Shown: positions 18,032 to 27,473, counted from the stretch's first letter. The stretch: 64,000 nt of DNA from an uncultured Phycisphaerales bacterium (GCA_937995595.1 CALKJW010000012.1:20278-84277); one strand, 5' to 3'. Numbers and translations: made by a program. The notes: a model not told the origin generated them from the sequence alone.

Positions 18032-20038
18032 ATGACACCGCACCACGCGAACGACCGTCTGACCCTCCTGGGCGCGCTCTCCAACCAGTACCCCACGGCC
18101 GACGCCGCGATCGCCGAGATCGCCGGCCTGTCGGCGCAACTCGACCTGCCGATGGGCCTGGTGCACGTCATCTCCGACGTGCACGGCGAGGACACCAAAC
18201 TCCGACACGTGATCCACAACGCCTCGGGCGCGCTGCGTCCGCTGGTCGAGCAGGTTCTGGCGGGCAAACTGTCGAAGGAGGACCGCGAACGGTTCCTCAA
18301 GATCCTCTACTACCCGCGCGAAGCGCTCGCGAAGTTCGTCCCCGAGATCGAGGCCCGCGGTCCCGCGGCCCGCACCGAGTGGGCTTTCCAGACTCTCTCG
18401 CTCCAGTGCGAGATCATCCGCGCACTCCGCAAGACCTACCGGCGCGAACTGGTCGACCGCCTGACGCCCCCCCACTTCCGCGAACTGTTCGTCGAGATGC
18501 TCTCGGGCCAGCGGCCCGAGTTCCCGCGGGCCATGCTCGCCGCGATGGGCAACGCCGGCGCGGGTCGGTGCCAGGACGAGGAGTACGACCGCGACTGGGA
18601 GGCGATCGCCGCGGCGTCGCGCCTCATCCGTTCGCTCGCCTCGGCGGAGATCCTGGTCGCGGGCGACCTTGGCGATCGGGGCCCTCGGATCGACAAGGTC
18701 ATCGACCTGTTGATGTTCCAGCCGCGGGTGTCGCTGCTGTGGGGCAACCACGACACGATCTGGATGGGCGCGTCGCTGGGGCACGACCCGTGCCTGCTCA
18801 CGGTGCTGCGCTTCTCGGCGCGCTACCGGCAGGCGGCGCAACTCGAGGAGGGCTACGGCATCCTGACCACGCCGCTGGAGAAACTGGTGCGCGAGGTCTA
18901 CGCCGACGACCCGTGCGAGCGGTTCATCCCCAAGGGCACGGGCCACCGCGACCCGCTCACCGTTGCGCGGATGCAGAAGGCCATCGCGATCATGCAGTTC
19001 AAGGCCGAGGGCCGGATGATCGCCGGTCGCCCCGAGTGGGACCTTGACCACCGCCGCCTGCTGCACCGCATCGACAAGGCCGCTGGCACGGTCACGATCG
19101 ACGGAAAGACCCACCCGCTGCTCGACGCGCGCCTGCCGACAATCGACCCGCGCGACCCCTACGCCTACTCGCCCGAGGAGGCGGCGTGCATGGACGCGAT
19201 CCGCGAGTCGTTCGTGTCGTCGGTGCGGCTGCGGACGCACATGCAGTGGCTCGCCCGGCGCGGCGGCATGTGGACGCGGCGCGACGACGTGCTGGTGTTC
19301 CACGCGTGCGTGCCCGTGGACAGCGCGGGCACGCCCCTGCCGCTGAAGGTCGACGGGCGCGAGGTCGCCGGGCGCGAACTGATGGACGCGCTCGCGACGG
19401 TGGTCCGCCGGTGCTTCCGCACGGGCGCGATCGGCGGGGTGCAGCGGGCCCGCGGCGCGCCGCGCGACGGCATCGGCGCCGACGCCGACTGGCTGTGGTA
19501 CCTGTGGGGCGGGCCGCGCTCGCCGCTGTTCGGCAAGGACAAGCTCGCGACGTTCGAGACCTACTTCGTCGCCGACAAGGACGCGCACAAGGAGACGAAG
19601 AACCCCTACTTCGACCTCATGCACGACGCCGAGTTCATCCGCAGGATCGGCCGCCTGTTCGGCATGGGCGACGACGTGCTGATCGTCAACGGGCACGTGC
19701 CGGTGAAGGTCGAGAAGGGCGAGCGGCCCGTGAAGCGCGGCGGGAACGCCGTGACGATCGACGGCGCGTTCAGCCCCGCCTACGGCGACCGCGGCTACAC
19801 GCTCGTGCTCAAGCCCGACCGCATCGACCTGGCCGAGCACACGACCTTCTCGAGCGTCGAGGCGTGCATCGAGCAGGGCGCGGACATCGTGCCCACCGTG
19901 TCGACCATCCGCACGTACGCCAAGCCGCGGCTGGTCCGCGACACCGAGGAGGGCCGCGAGATCCGCCAGCGCGTCGAGCACCTGCGCGAACTGGTGCGGG
20001 CGTACCAGGAGGGGCTGGTCACCGAGCGCGGGCCTTGA
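18032..20038 (+). CDS. fbp: fructose-1,6-bisphosphatase class III
   Basis: ISDVHGEDTKLRHVIHNASG, VAGDLGDRGPRIDKVID, LLWGNHDTIWMGASLG, VNGHVPVKVEKGERPVKRGG. Confidence 0.94.
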   Translation: MTPHHANDRLTLLGALSNQYPTADAAIAEIAGLSAQLDLPMGLVHVISDVHGEDTKLRHVIHNASGALRPLVEQVLAGKLSKEDRERFLKILYYPREALAKFVPEIEARGPAARTEWAFQTLSLQCEIIRALRKTYRRELVDRLTPPHFRELFVEMLSGQRPEFPRAMLAAMGNAGAGRCQDEEYDRDWEAIAAASRLIRSLASAEILVAGDLGDRGPRIDKVIDLLMFQPRVSLLWGNHDTIWMGASLGHDPCLLTVLRFSARYRQAAQLEEGYGILTTPLEKLVREVYADDPCERFIPKGTGHRDPLTVARMQKAIAIMQFKAEGRMIAGRPEWDLDHRRLLHRIDKAAGTVTIDGKTHPLLDARLPTIDPRDPYAYSPEEAACMDAIRESFVSSVRLRTHMQWLARRGGMWTRRDDVLVFHACVPVDSAGTPLPLKVDGREVAGRELMDALATVVRRCFRTGAIGGVQRARGAPRDGIGADADWLWYLWGGPRSPLFGKDKLATFETYFVADKDAHKETKNPYFDLMHDAEFIRRIGRLFGMGDDVLIVNGHVPVKVEKGERPVKRGGNAVTIDGAFSPAYGDRGYTLVLKPDRIDLAEHTTFSSVEACIEQGADIVPTVSTIRTYAKPRLVRDTEEGREIRQRVEHLRELVRAYQEGLVTERGP

Positions 20039-20113
20039 CAGGCGCAAACCCGTTCGGCTTGAAGCCCCGCCGCGGCGTGTGAACACCGCTCGAACTCGCC
20101 GGCGCGTTCTCCG

Positions 20114-20119
20114 TATAAT
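20114..20119 (+). promoter_or_regulatory. candidate -10 box TATAAT upstream of the deoxyhypusine synthase-like gene
   Basis: ccgTATAATgg in the intergenic region; -35 not clear. Confidence 0.45.
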
Positions 20120-20189
20120 GGTCCGCTCCCCGCCACCCCCGGGGGGCCTTCAAACCACACGCGGCCAGGGGGGCTTGGCCATCCGCGTA

Positions 20190-20210
20190 CCACGCCGCGC
20201 CGCGGCGTGG
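20190..20210 (+). promoter_or_regulatory. strong 5'UTR hairpin adjacent to RBS
   Basis: ccacgccgc-gcc-gcggcgtgg (9-bp stem, 3-nt loop), 4 nt before aaggag. Confidence 0.45.
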
Positions 20211-20228
20211 CCGCAAGGAGTTGATCGC

Positions 20229-21401
20229 ATGGCGAACGGCACCCCGGCCCCCACGAAGTGGACGAAGAAGGACCTGCTCTCCCGCCCGATCAGGCACGTC
20301 GACATCACGCGGTTCGACGGGCGCGAGATCATCGACAGTTACCGCGACATGGCGTACTCCAGCCGCACGCTGGCGCAGGCCGCGGACATCTACTCGATGA
20401 TGCTCAGGGACAGGGAGTGCGCGGTCATCCTGACGCTGGCGGGCTCGCTGATCTCGGCCGGCCTGAAGAAGGCGATCGTCACGCTCGTCGAGAACAACAT
20501 GGTCGACGCGATCGTGTCGACGGGCGCGAACATCGTCGACCAGGACTTCTTCGAGGGCCTCGGGTTCAAGCACTACATCGCGCCCGGCTCGCCCGAGGCC
20601 CCGCCCGTCGACGACATGACGCTGCGGAACCTGATGATCGACCGCATCTACGACACCTACATCGACGAGGACGACCTGCGCGCCTGCGACCGCGTCACCT
20701 ACGAGATCTTCAGGGCGTTCGCGCCGGGCGCGTACTCGTCGCGCGAGTTCGTCGAGGCCATGGGGGCGTACCTGGCGAACAACCCGCGCTACGCGAAGAA
20801 CGAGTCGGTCGTCAAGACCTGCTACCTCAAGCGCGTGCCGATCTTCGTCCCCGCGTTCAGCGACTGCTCGGCCGGCTTCGGCATCGTTCTCCAGCAGACC
20901 GAGGCCATCGAGGAGGGGCACGGCCAGGTCGCCTTCGACTCGGGCAAGGACTTCCGCGAACTGACCGACATCAAACTGGCCTGCAGGGACACCGGCCTGC
21001 TCATGCTCGGCGGCGGCGTGCCCAAGAACTTCGCGCAGGACATCGTCGTCGCGGCCGAACTCCTCAACGAGCGCAAGGGCGGCAAGGCCCGCGGCGACAT
21101 CGGCATGCACAAGTACGCCGTCCAGATGACCGTGGCCGACTCGCGCGACGGCGCGCTCTCGGGCTCGACGCTCCGCGAGGCCTGCTCGTGGGGCAAGGTC
21201 GACGTCGTGCACGAGCAGATGGTCTTCGGCGAGTTGTCGGCGCTGTTCCCGATCCTCGCCAGCGACGCCTACCACCGCAGGGCGTGGAAAGGCCGCAAGG
21301 GCTTCAGGTTCGCCGATCTGTTCGAGAAGGGCGAGGGCCTGCCGGGGTTCATGTCCCGCCCCGGTGCCAACAAGTCCAAGAAGCGTGCCGCGGCGCGGTA
21401 G
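20229..21401 (+). CDS. deoxyhypusine synthase family protein (possibly homospermidine synthase-like)
   Basis: VDAIVSTGANIVDQDFFEGLGFKHY; GSTLREACSWGKVD retains the catalytic-Lys region (SWGK); preceded by aaggag. Confidence 0.88.
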   Translation: MANGTPAPTKWTKKDLLSRPIRHVDITRFDGREIIDSYRDMAYSSRTLAQAADIYSMMLRDRECAVILTLAGSLISAGLKKAIVTLVENNMVDAIVSTGANIVDQDFFEGLGFKHYIAPGSPEAPPVDDMTLRNLMIDRIYDTYIDEDDLRACDRVTYEIFRAFAPGAYSSREFVEAMGAYLANNPRYAKNESVVKTCYLKRVPIFVPAFSDCSAGFGIVLQQTEAIEEGHGQVAFDSGKDFRELTDIKLACRDTGLLMLGGGVPKNFAQDIVVAAELLNERKGGKARGDIGMHKYAVQMTVADSRDGALSGSTLREACSWGKVDVVHEQMVFGELSALFPILASDAYHRRAWKGRKGFRFADLFEKGEGLPGFMSRPGANKSKKRAAAR

Positions 21402-21413
21402 TCCCGGGTACTT

Positions 21414-21446
21414 TGCCTTCTGGGTGGCGCGGCACTCCGTGCCGCG
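21414..21446 (+). repeat. REP-like palindromic repeat, copy 1
   Basis: tgccttctgggtggcgcggcactccgtgccgcg; 25-bp core is an exact inverse of 22615-22639; internal hairpin gcggcac/gtgccgc. Confidence 0.75.
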
Positions 21447-21484
21447 TTCGCCCCGAAGCGGCGAGAGCTTGACGTATCAAGAGA

Positions 21485-21506
21485 GCCCCGAGCGCACGCT
21501 CGGGGC
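21485..21506 (+). terminator. terminator-like hairpin
   Basis: gccccgagc-gcac-gctcggggc, 9-bp stem; only a weak T tract downstream. Confidence 0.4.
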
Positions 21507-21561
21507 ACTCACTTTGCCCGTGCGCCCTGGGTATGCATCGTACGTCGGGGCGCGCTGACGC

Positions 21562-21589
21562 TTGACACTCGGGCACGTTCTGTTACAAC
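21562..21589 (+). promoter_or_regulatory. sigma70-like promoter TTGACA-N16-TACAAC, 6 nt before ATG 21596
   Basis: TTGACA 21562-21567, TACAAC 21584-21589. Confidence 0.65.
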
Positions 21590-21595
21590 ACGCGC

Positions 21596-22459
21596 ATGGT
21601 CGTCGACGGCCCGCGCACCGCGCCGAGCCAACGCCGGCGCGTGCTGCGCGCCGCCGCGCCGGCGTGCGTCGCGCTGGCGCTGGGCGCGACGACGGGGCTG
21701 GCCGTCTGCGTCGGCGCGGCGTTTCTCGTTGATCCGCCCAACAGCCCGCCGAACGTCGGCCGTTCGTTCATCCTCGAGGGCCGCGCGTGGAGCATCGCCG
21801 AGACGAGCCGGTTTGCCGTGCGCCGCGCGATCTGGTCGGAGATCACGGACGAGTCGATGAACCCGCCGCAGGCCCGGCCGCTGGCCCGGCGCATCGGGGC
21901 CGCGTTGGGCCTGTCGCACCCGCCGCGGCCGGAAACCGAGAAGCCCGAGGTCCTGCTGCAGACGTTCCGCGACGAGTACGAGCCGCTGTTCCTTGCGCGC
22001 CCGCGGTCGGCGGTGCACCGCGAGCCGGCTTTCTGGGGGCAGTTCGCAAGCGGGCACGCGCCGGCGCGCGGCGAGCACGGGTCCGACGTCGGCATCGGCT
22101 GGCCGTGGGTCTGCGCGTGGTACCAGGTCGTCGGCCGGGTGCGCGGCCTGACGAGCACCGGCGCGGACGTTCGCGGCGGGCACGTGCTGCGCGGAACGCC
22201 CAGCCCGGTGGGCGACTCGCCGGGGCGCGTCCTGCCGCTGCGCCCGGCGTGGCAGGGGCTGATCGGCAACACGCTCGTGTTCGCGCTCGCGTGGCTGGCG
22301 CTGCTGCTGGTTGTGCCCGCGGCCCGCAGCGCCCTGCGCCGCCGGCGCGGGTTGTGCCCCGCGTGCGCCTACGACCTCCGCGGCACGCCGGCGGGCAACC
22401 CGTGCCCGGAGTGCGGCGCGCCGCGTCACGGGCAACCCGCGAACCACGCCGAGAGATAG
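21596..22459 (+). CDS. membrane protein with C-terminal zinc ribbon
   Basis: Two TM segments and LCPACAYDLRGTPAGNPCPECGAP near the C-terminus. Confidence 0.6.
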   Translation: MVVDGPRTAPSQRRRVLRAAAPACVALALGATTGLAVCVGAAFLVDPPNSPPNVGRSFILEGRAWSIAETSRFAVRRAIWSEITDESMNPPQARPLARRIGAALGLSHPPRPETEKPEVLLQTFRDEYEPLFLARPRSAVHREPAFWGQFASGHAPARGEHGSDVGIGWPWVCAWYQVVGRVRGLTSTGADVRGGHVLRGTPSPVGDSPGRVLPLRPAWQGLIGNTLVFALAWLALLLVVPAARSALRRRRGLCPACAYDLRGTPAGNPCPECGAPRHGQPANHAER

Positions 22460-22521
22460 GCGAAGATGTCCGGCACGCCCAGGTTGTGCACACCGTCAAC
22501 GTCCGCCGGGCAGCAGGCGTT
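22426..22521 (-). pseudogene. C-terminal remnant of a dockerin/EF-hand-like planctomycete secreted protein
   Basis: Minus strand reads VFNACCPADVDGVHNLGVPDIFAYLSAWFAGCP*. Confidence 0.55.
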
Positions 22522-22542
22522 GAAGACTTTCGGCCGCAGCCT

Positions 22543-22590
22543 GTGTCCCGCGTGCGCCTACGACCTTTGCGGAACGCCGGCGGGCGGCCC
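22543..22590 (+). pseudogene. zinc-ribbon fragment duplicated from the upstream gene
   Basis: LCPACAYDLCGTPAGGP, near-copy of LCPACAYDLRGTPAGNP at ~22354-22400. Confidence 0.55.
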
Positions 22591-22614
22591 GCGCGCGGCG
22601 CGCAGCGGGCACGT

Positions 22615-22653
22615 CGCGGCACGGAGTGCCGCGCCACCCGCCACCCGCCACCC
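22615..22653 (-). repeat. REP-like palindromic repeat, copy 2 (inverted)
   Basis: cgcggcacggagtgccgcgccaccc then two more 7-bp gccaccc units. Confidence 0.75.
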
Positions 22654-22663
22654 GAAGGCAGGG

Positions 22664-23074
22664 TCACACGTACCGGTACTCGATCGGCGCATCCACCTCC
22701 GGGTGCAGGCTCGCGTGCACCGGGCACTTGTACCCGACCGCCTCGATCCGCTCGCGCATCTCCGGCGGCACCGCGCCGGCGGGGATCGTGACGACCACGG
22801 GCAGGCGCGCGATCCGCCGCGGCGAGGGCGGCTGGGTCATGTGTTTCTCCACCGTCGCCGTCGCGCCGGTCAGGTCGATGCCGTGGCGCTCGCCGTACAT
22901 CGCCATGGTGGTGAGGATGCACGAGGCCAGACCCGCCGCGACCAGATCGGTCGGGCTGAAGCCGGTCGCGTCGCCGCCGATGTCCTTGGGCGCATCGGTG
23001 CGGATGGTCGCGCCGTTGGGGTGGACGAGGTCGGCCTTCTTGTTGCCCGCGTAGCGAACGGAGATGTTGACCAT
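22664..23074 (-). CDS. OsmC family protein
   Basis: GFSPTDLVAAGLASCILTTMAMYGERHGID, ATVEKHMTQPPSPRRI. Confidence 0.85.
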   Translation of the reverse strand: MVNISVRYAGNKKADLVHPNGATIRTDAPKDIGGDATGFSPTDLVAAGLASCILTTMAMYGERHGIDLTGATATVEKHMTQPPSPRRIARLPVVVTIPAGAVPPEMRERIEAVGYKCPVHASLHPEVDAPIEYRYV

Positions 23075-23119
23075 GGCGCAAGCGTATGCGCCGGCGCGGC
23101 GCCGATGCGCGCGGCGCGC

Positions 23120-24808
23120 TCACGCGCCGTACGACTCGCGGAACTTGGCCTCGGCGTCGACCCCGCCCACCAGCACCAGTTCGCTTCCCTGGTGCAGCAT
23201 CACCGCCGGGCCGGGGTTGATGACCTGCCCCTCGGGCGAGCGGACGGCGACGATCGTGCAGCCGGTCTTCTCGCGCACGCCGCTGTCGCCGATGGTCCGG
23301 CCCTCGAGCGCGGCGGGTACGGCGACGCGGAAGATGTCCAGCCCCTCGGCGATGGTCTGGATGCGGCTGCGCTTGAGCAGGTTGAAGATCGTGCTCGCGC
23401 CCATGTTGGCGTAACTCAGCACGTGGTCCGCGCCGGCGCGGTGCAGCGTCGCGACGTTGCGTTCGTGCGTGCAGCGGGAGATGATCTGGATGTCCTCGCG
23501 CAGGCGGCGGCAGTAGATTGTCAGGTAGATGTTGAGGCTGTCGTCGTGCGTGGTGATGATCACCGCCGGGGCCTTGCGGATGCCCGCGGCCTCGAGCACC
23601 TGCAGGCTCGCCGCGTCGCCGACGATGGTGCGGTCCGGGTCGGTGACGCGGGCGCGGTCCTTCTCGACGACGCGGCAGTCGATGCCGCGGTCGCGCAGCG
23701 CGCCGGCCGTGGCGCGCCCGACGCGCCCGCCGCCGAGGATGACGGCCGGGTCGCCCGAGACGTTGTAGATGGCGAAGTGCTCGTCGTACACGTCGAGCTG
23801 GGACCTCGATCCGGCGAGCACGAGGATCGCGCTGTCGTGCACGACCATGTCGGGGCGGGCCAGTTCGAACCGACCGCGCTCCCACACCCCTACGACGCTG
23901 ACGCCCAGTTCGCTCAGGTGGTTCTCGCGCAGCGACCTGCCCACCAGCGGCGTCCGCGCGACGCTGGCCTCGGCGATGAGCACGTCGTCGACCTCGGCCA
24001 CCACGTGCGTCACCGCGTCGCCGCCGACGGTGCAGCGGGCCAGCGCCTGGCCCATGAGTTCGCTCAGCCGCAGGGCGTGCGACGCGCCGGCGCGGTGCAG
24101 GATGTCCACCGCCGCGGCGGAGTTGGCCGTGGCCACGATCGTGAGCGACGGCGCGACCGCGCGGGCCGTGAAGGTGATGTTGGTGTTCAGCGGGTCGCCC
24201 TGCGCTGTGACGAGCATCGCCGCGGCGGGCGCGCGGACGCGCTCGTAGGTCTCGGGGTCGTCCAGGTCCCCCACGACCACGCGCAGTCCGAGGTCGTGCA
24301 ACTCCAGCGCGTCCTTGAGTTCCGGGACGATCAGGGCGTACTCGATCTCGGCCGCGGCCAGTTTGCGGATCAGCGCGGCCGACACGGGGTCGTTGTTGGT
24401 CAGCAGGACGTGCCCGCGCGTCTCGGGGGGCAGTTCGTGCGGCGCGCGGGCGGCGTGCTGGGCCTCCAGCCACGGCGCGTAGAAGAACCGGATGAACGTG
24501 AACGGGAGCATGATCAGCAGGAAGATCGTGCCCGAGAGCATGACCACCATCGAGAACACGCGCCCCAGGTCGCTCTTGAAGGCGATGTCGCCGTAGCCCA
24601 GCGTCGACATCGTCGTGAGCGTCCAGTAGAACCCGGTCACCCACGAGTGCTTCTGCCCCTCGTAGGCCATGATGAAGTGGAACAGCACGCTGTAGAGCAC
24701 GATCAGGCCGATCAACGCGGCGACGAACCGCGCCAGCGTGAGGATGTTGCGCTGGTAGGCCCGCTGCCTGAGGAAGAACGCGAACTGCGACGGCAGGTAC
24801 TTCATCAC
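23120..24808 (-). CDS. potassium channel with two RCK/TrkA-N domains
   Basis: Selectivity filter TMSTLGYGDI between TMs; two TrkA-N-like nucleotide-binding regions (e.g. VILGGGRVGRATAGALRDRGIDCRVVEKD). Confidence 0.9.
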   Translation of the reverse strand: MMKYLPSQFAFFLRQRAYQRNILTLARFVAALIGLIVLYSVLFHFIMAYEGQKHSWVTGFYWTLTTMSTLGYGDIAFKSDLGRVFSMVVMLSGTIFLLIMLPFTFIRFFYAPWLEAQHAARAPHELPPETRGHVLLTNNDPVSAALIRKLAAAEIEYALIVPELKDALELHDLGLRVVVGDLDDPETYERVRAPAAAMLVTAQGDPLNTNITFTARAVAPSLTIVATANSAAAVDILHRAGASHALRLSELMGQALARCTVGGDAVTHVVAEVDDVLIAEASVARTPLVGRSLRENHLSELGVSVVGVWERGRFELARPDMVVHDSAILVLAGSRSQLDVYDEHFAIYNVSGDPAVILGGGRVGRATAGALRDRGIDCRVVEKDRARVTDPDRTIVGDAASLQVLEAAGIRKAPAVIITTHDDSLNIYLTIYCRRLREDIQIISRCTHERNVATLHRAGADHVLSYANMGASTIFNLLKRSRIQTIAEGLDIFRVAVPAALEGRTIGDSGVREKTGCTIVAVRSPEGQVINPGPAVMLHQGSELVLVGGVDAEAKFRESYGA

Positions 24809-24899
24809 ACCGGCGGGCTCCCGCGCGGGGCGCGCTGCGCCCGCGGCGGGATGCTACCGGAAACCGCGCGCCACCGCCAGAACCGGTACGCCGCGCCGC

Positions 24900-27473
24900 T
24901 CATTCGGCGCGCGGCTCAACGCCCAGCAGGTGGCGCACCAGAAAGTCGGCCCGCCGCCGCCGGCCGTACGGCGTCTCCGCCGCGCCGTGCCCGACGCCGG
25001 GCATCACCAGCAGGTCGAAGTCCTTGTCGGCCTTGATGAGCGCGTTGGCCACCTGCATCGTCGACGCCGGGTCGACGTTCCGGTCCATCTCGCCGACGAT
25101 CAGCAGCAGTTTTCCCGTCAGTTTGTGCGCGTTGGTGACGTTGGACTGCTCGGCGTAGTGCTCGCCGACCGGCCAGCCCATCCACGCCTCGTTCCACCAG
25201 ATCTTGTCCATGCGGTTGTCGTGGCATCCGCAATCGGCGACCGCGACCGTGTAGAAGTCGCCGTGCGCGAGCAGCGCCCGCAGCGCGCTCTGCCCGCCCG
25301 CCGAGCCGCCGAAGATTCCCACGCGCGAAAGGTCCAACTCCGCGTGCGCCGCCGCCGCGGCACGTATCCACGCGATCCGGTCGGCGAACCCCGAGTCGCC
25401 CAGGTTCTTCCAGCACTCGTCGTGGAACGCCTTGTGCCGGTGCGCCGTGCCCATGCCGTCGATCTGCACCACGATGAACCCCAGTTCGGCGATGTCGTGC
25501 ATCACGCCCATGTGCGCGGCGAAGGCCTTGGGCACGAACGCGCCGTGCGGCCCGGCGTAGATGTGCTCGACCACCGGGTACTTCTTCACGGCGTCGAAGT
25601 TCGTCGGCCGCACGATCACGCCGTGAATGTCGGTCCGCCCGTCGCGCCCCTTGGCGACAAACCGCTGCGGAGGCGCCCACGGCAGCGCGAGCAGGCCCGA
25701 CCAGTCGGCGCGTTCCAGTCCGCACACCAGCGAGCCCGTCTCCGCGCTGCGCAACTCGACCACCCCCGGCATGTCCACGCGCGAGAAGCGGTCGATCAGG
25801 TACCGACGGTCGGGCGAGAACTCGACCTCGTGCGTGCCGTCGCCCTCGGTCAGGATCGTGAGGCCCGCGCCGTCGAAGTCCACGCGCGCGAAGTGGATGA
25901 AGTAGGGATCCTGATCCGGGTGAATCGCCCCGGCGCGGACCCAGACCCGGCGGTGGTCTTCGTCCACCCACTCGACGCCGCGCACGAGCCACTCGCCGCT
26001 GGTGATCGGCGAAACACGCGCCGGCTCGCCGCGCAGCACGCCGCGCTCGTTCACGAGGTAGAGGTGCCGCCACCCGCTGCGCTCCGACATCCAGACCGCC
26101 TCGCCGGTCTCCTCGACGCGGTGCAGGAACAGCGAGTTGACATAATCGACGAAGGTGTCCGGCGTTTCCTCGACGATCGTGCGTGCCGCGCCGTCTCGCG
26201 TCACGCCCACGAGGCGCAGCGCCTGATGGCCGCGCTGGTTGTAGACAAACGAGAACCCCGACGAGTCGGACGCCCACGCGAGGCGGTCGATCGACCACGG
26301 CGTGGCGAACAACTCGTCGGAGACCGCGATCTCCTCGGCGCGCCGGGCGTCGAACAGCCGGGGCTTGGAGACCTCGATCACGTCGCCGGGCTTGAGGTAA
26401 TCGAACGTGTGCAGGCGGGGCTGCACCCGGTCGGCGGGCGAGGACTCGACGAAACTCACGGGCCGCCGCTGCGCCGGCGTCTGCCACCGCACGACAAAGC
26501 GCGTCGAGTCCGGCGACCACACGACCGGGCCGGCGTAGCCCGCCTCGGGCGTGCCGTTGGTCGTCAGCACGCGCTCGGTCCCGTCCCGCACCAGCACGAC
26601 GTTGCGGTCGCGGATCAGCACGCGACTACGACCGTCGGGCGACGTGTCGCCCTCGCCGCCGCGCTGCGCGCGCCGGTCGCGCTCGCGCGGGCGCGGCTCG
26701 GTCGGTGCGGGCGCGCGCTCGTCCGCCGCGCCGTCGAGGACGATGACCGAGGGCAGGTCCGCCGCGGCCCCCTCGAAGAGCGTCGCCCCGCCCGCGCCGG
26801 TGATGCGCCAGCGGTGCCCGCCGAAGGTGTGCTGACGCCGCACGCCCCCCGGGGCGACCGCGCCGAAGGACCGTTGCTCGTCGCCGTTGAGCCAGAACAA
26901 CTCGGCCGCGGCGTCGGTGCGGTTGGCGACGATGATCGCGGTGGACCTGCCCCGCCGGTCGCGCGGACCGGCGCGCTCAAGCAGGAACGCCCCGGCCTGT
27001 TCGACCGGCACCTCCTCCACCTCGCCCGTTTCGCGCCGCACGCGGAACACGCGCGCCTCGTCGCGCAGCAGCAGGTCGATCGCCGCGCCATCGACGTGCA
27101 CGCGCTCGATGGGCAGGTTCGCCGCATCGATGTCGCGCCCCAGCGCCCGCGAAAGGCCCGCCGCGACCTGCGCGGCGTCGAACAACTCGCGCTTGTGCCC
27201 GGTCCGTGCGTCGACCTCGACATACCCGCGCCGGCCCCCGCCGCGCTCGACCACGTACCAGAGCGTGGTCGAGTCGGCCCACGTGACCTCGGAAACGGTG
27301 TTGACGACGCGCCCTTCGACGCGCTGACGCAGCGAAGCGGCACGCTCGTAATCGGCGCGTGTGCCCTGCGCCGGCGCTTGCGCGCCGGCCAGCAGCACGG
27401 CGCACGCGCCGACCAGCACGGCGAGCGCGGAGGGGTTGCGCGCCGAGGGCAACAAACGAAGCGAAGTGGTCAT
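24900..27473 (-). CDS. S9 family peptidase (dipeptidyl peptidase IV-like)
   Basis: VGIFGGSAGGQSALRALL (Ser), DRNVDPASTMQVANALI, PGVGHGAAETPYGRRR (His). Confidence 0.9.
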   Translation of the reverse strand: MTTSLRLLPSARNPSALAVLVGACAVLLAGAQAPAQGTRADYERAASLRQRVEGRVVNTVSEVTWADSTTLWYVVERGGGRRGYVEVDARTGHKRELFDAAQVAAGLSRALGRDIDAANLPIERVHVDGAAIDLLLRDEARVFRVRRETGEVEEVPVEQAGAFLLERAGPRDRRGRSTAIIVANRTDAAAELFWLNGDEQRSFGAVAPGGVRRQHTFGGHRWRITGAGGATLFEGAAADLPSVIVLDGAADERAPAPTEPRPRERDRRAQRGGEGDTSPDGRSRVLIRDRNVVLVRDGTERVLTTNGTPEAGYAGPVVWSPDSTRFVVRWQTPAQRRPVSFVESSPADRVQPRLHTFDYLKPGDVIEVSKPRLFDARRAEEIAVSDELFATPWSIDRLAWASDSSGFSFVYNQRGHQALRLVGVTRDGAARTIVEETPDTFVDYVNSLFLHRVEETGEAVWMSERSGWRHLYLVNERGVLRGEPARVSPITSGEWLVRGVEWVDEDHRRVWVRAGAIHPDQDPYFIHFARVDFDGAGLTILTEGDGTHEVEFSPDRRYLIDRFSRVDMPGVVELRSAETGSLVCGLERADWSGLLALPWAPPQRFVAKGRDGRTDIHGVIVRPTNFDAVKKYPVVEHIYAGPHGAFVPKAFAAHMGVMHDIAELGFIVVQIDGMGTAHRHKAFHDECWKNLGDSGFADRIAWIRAAAAAHAELDLSRVGIFGGSAGGQSALRALLAHGDFYTVAVADCGCHDNRMDKIWWNEAWMGWPVGEHYAEQSNVTNAHKLTGKLLLIVGEMDRNVDPASTMQVANALIKADKDFDLLVMPGVGHGAAETPYGRRRRADFLVRHLLGVEPRAE

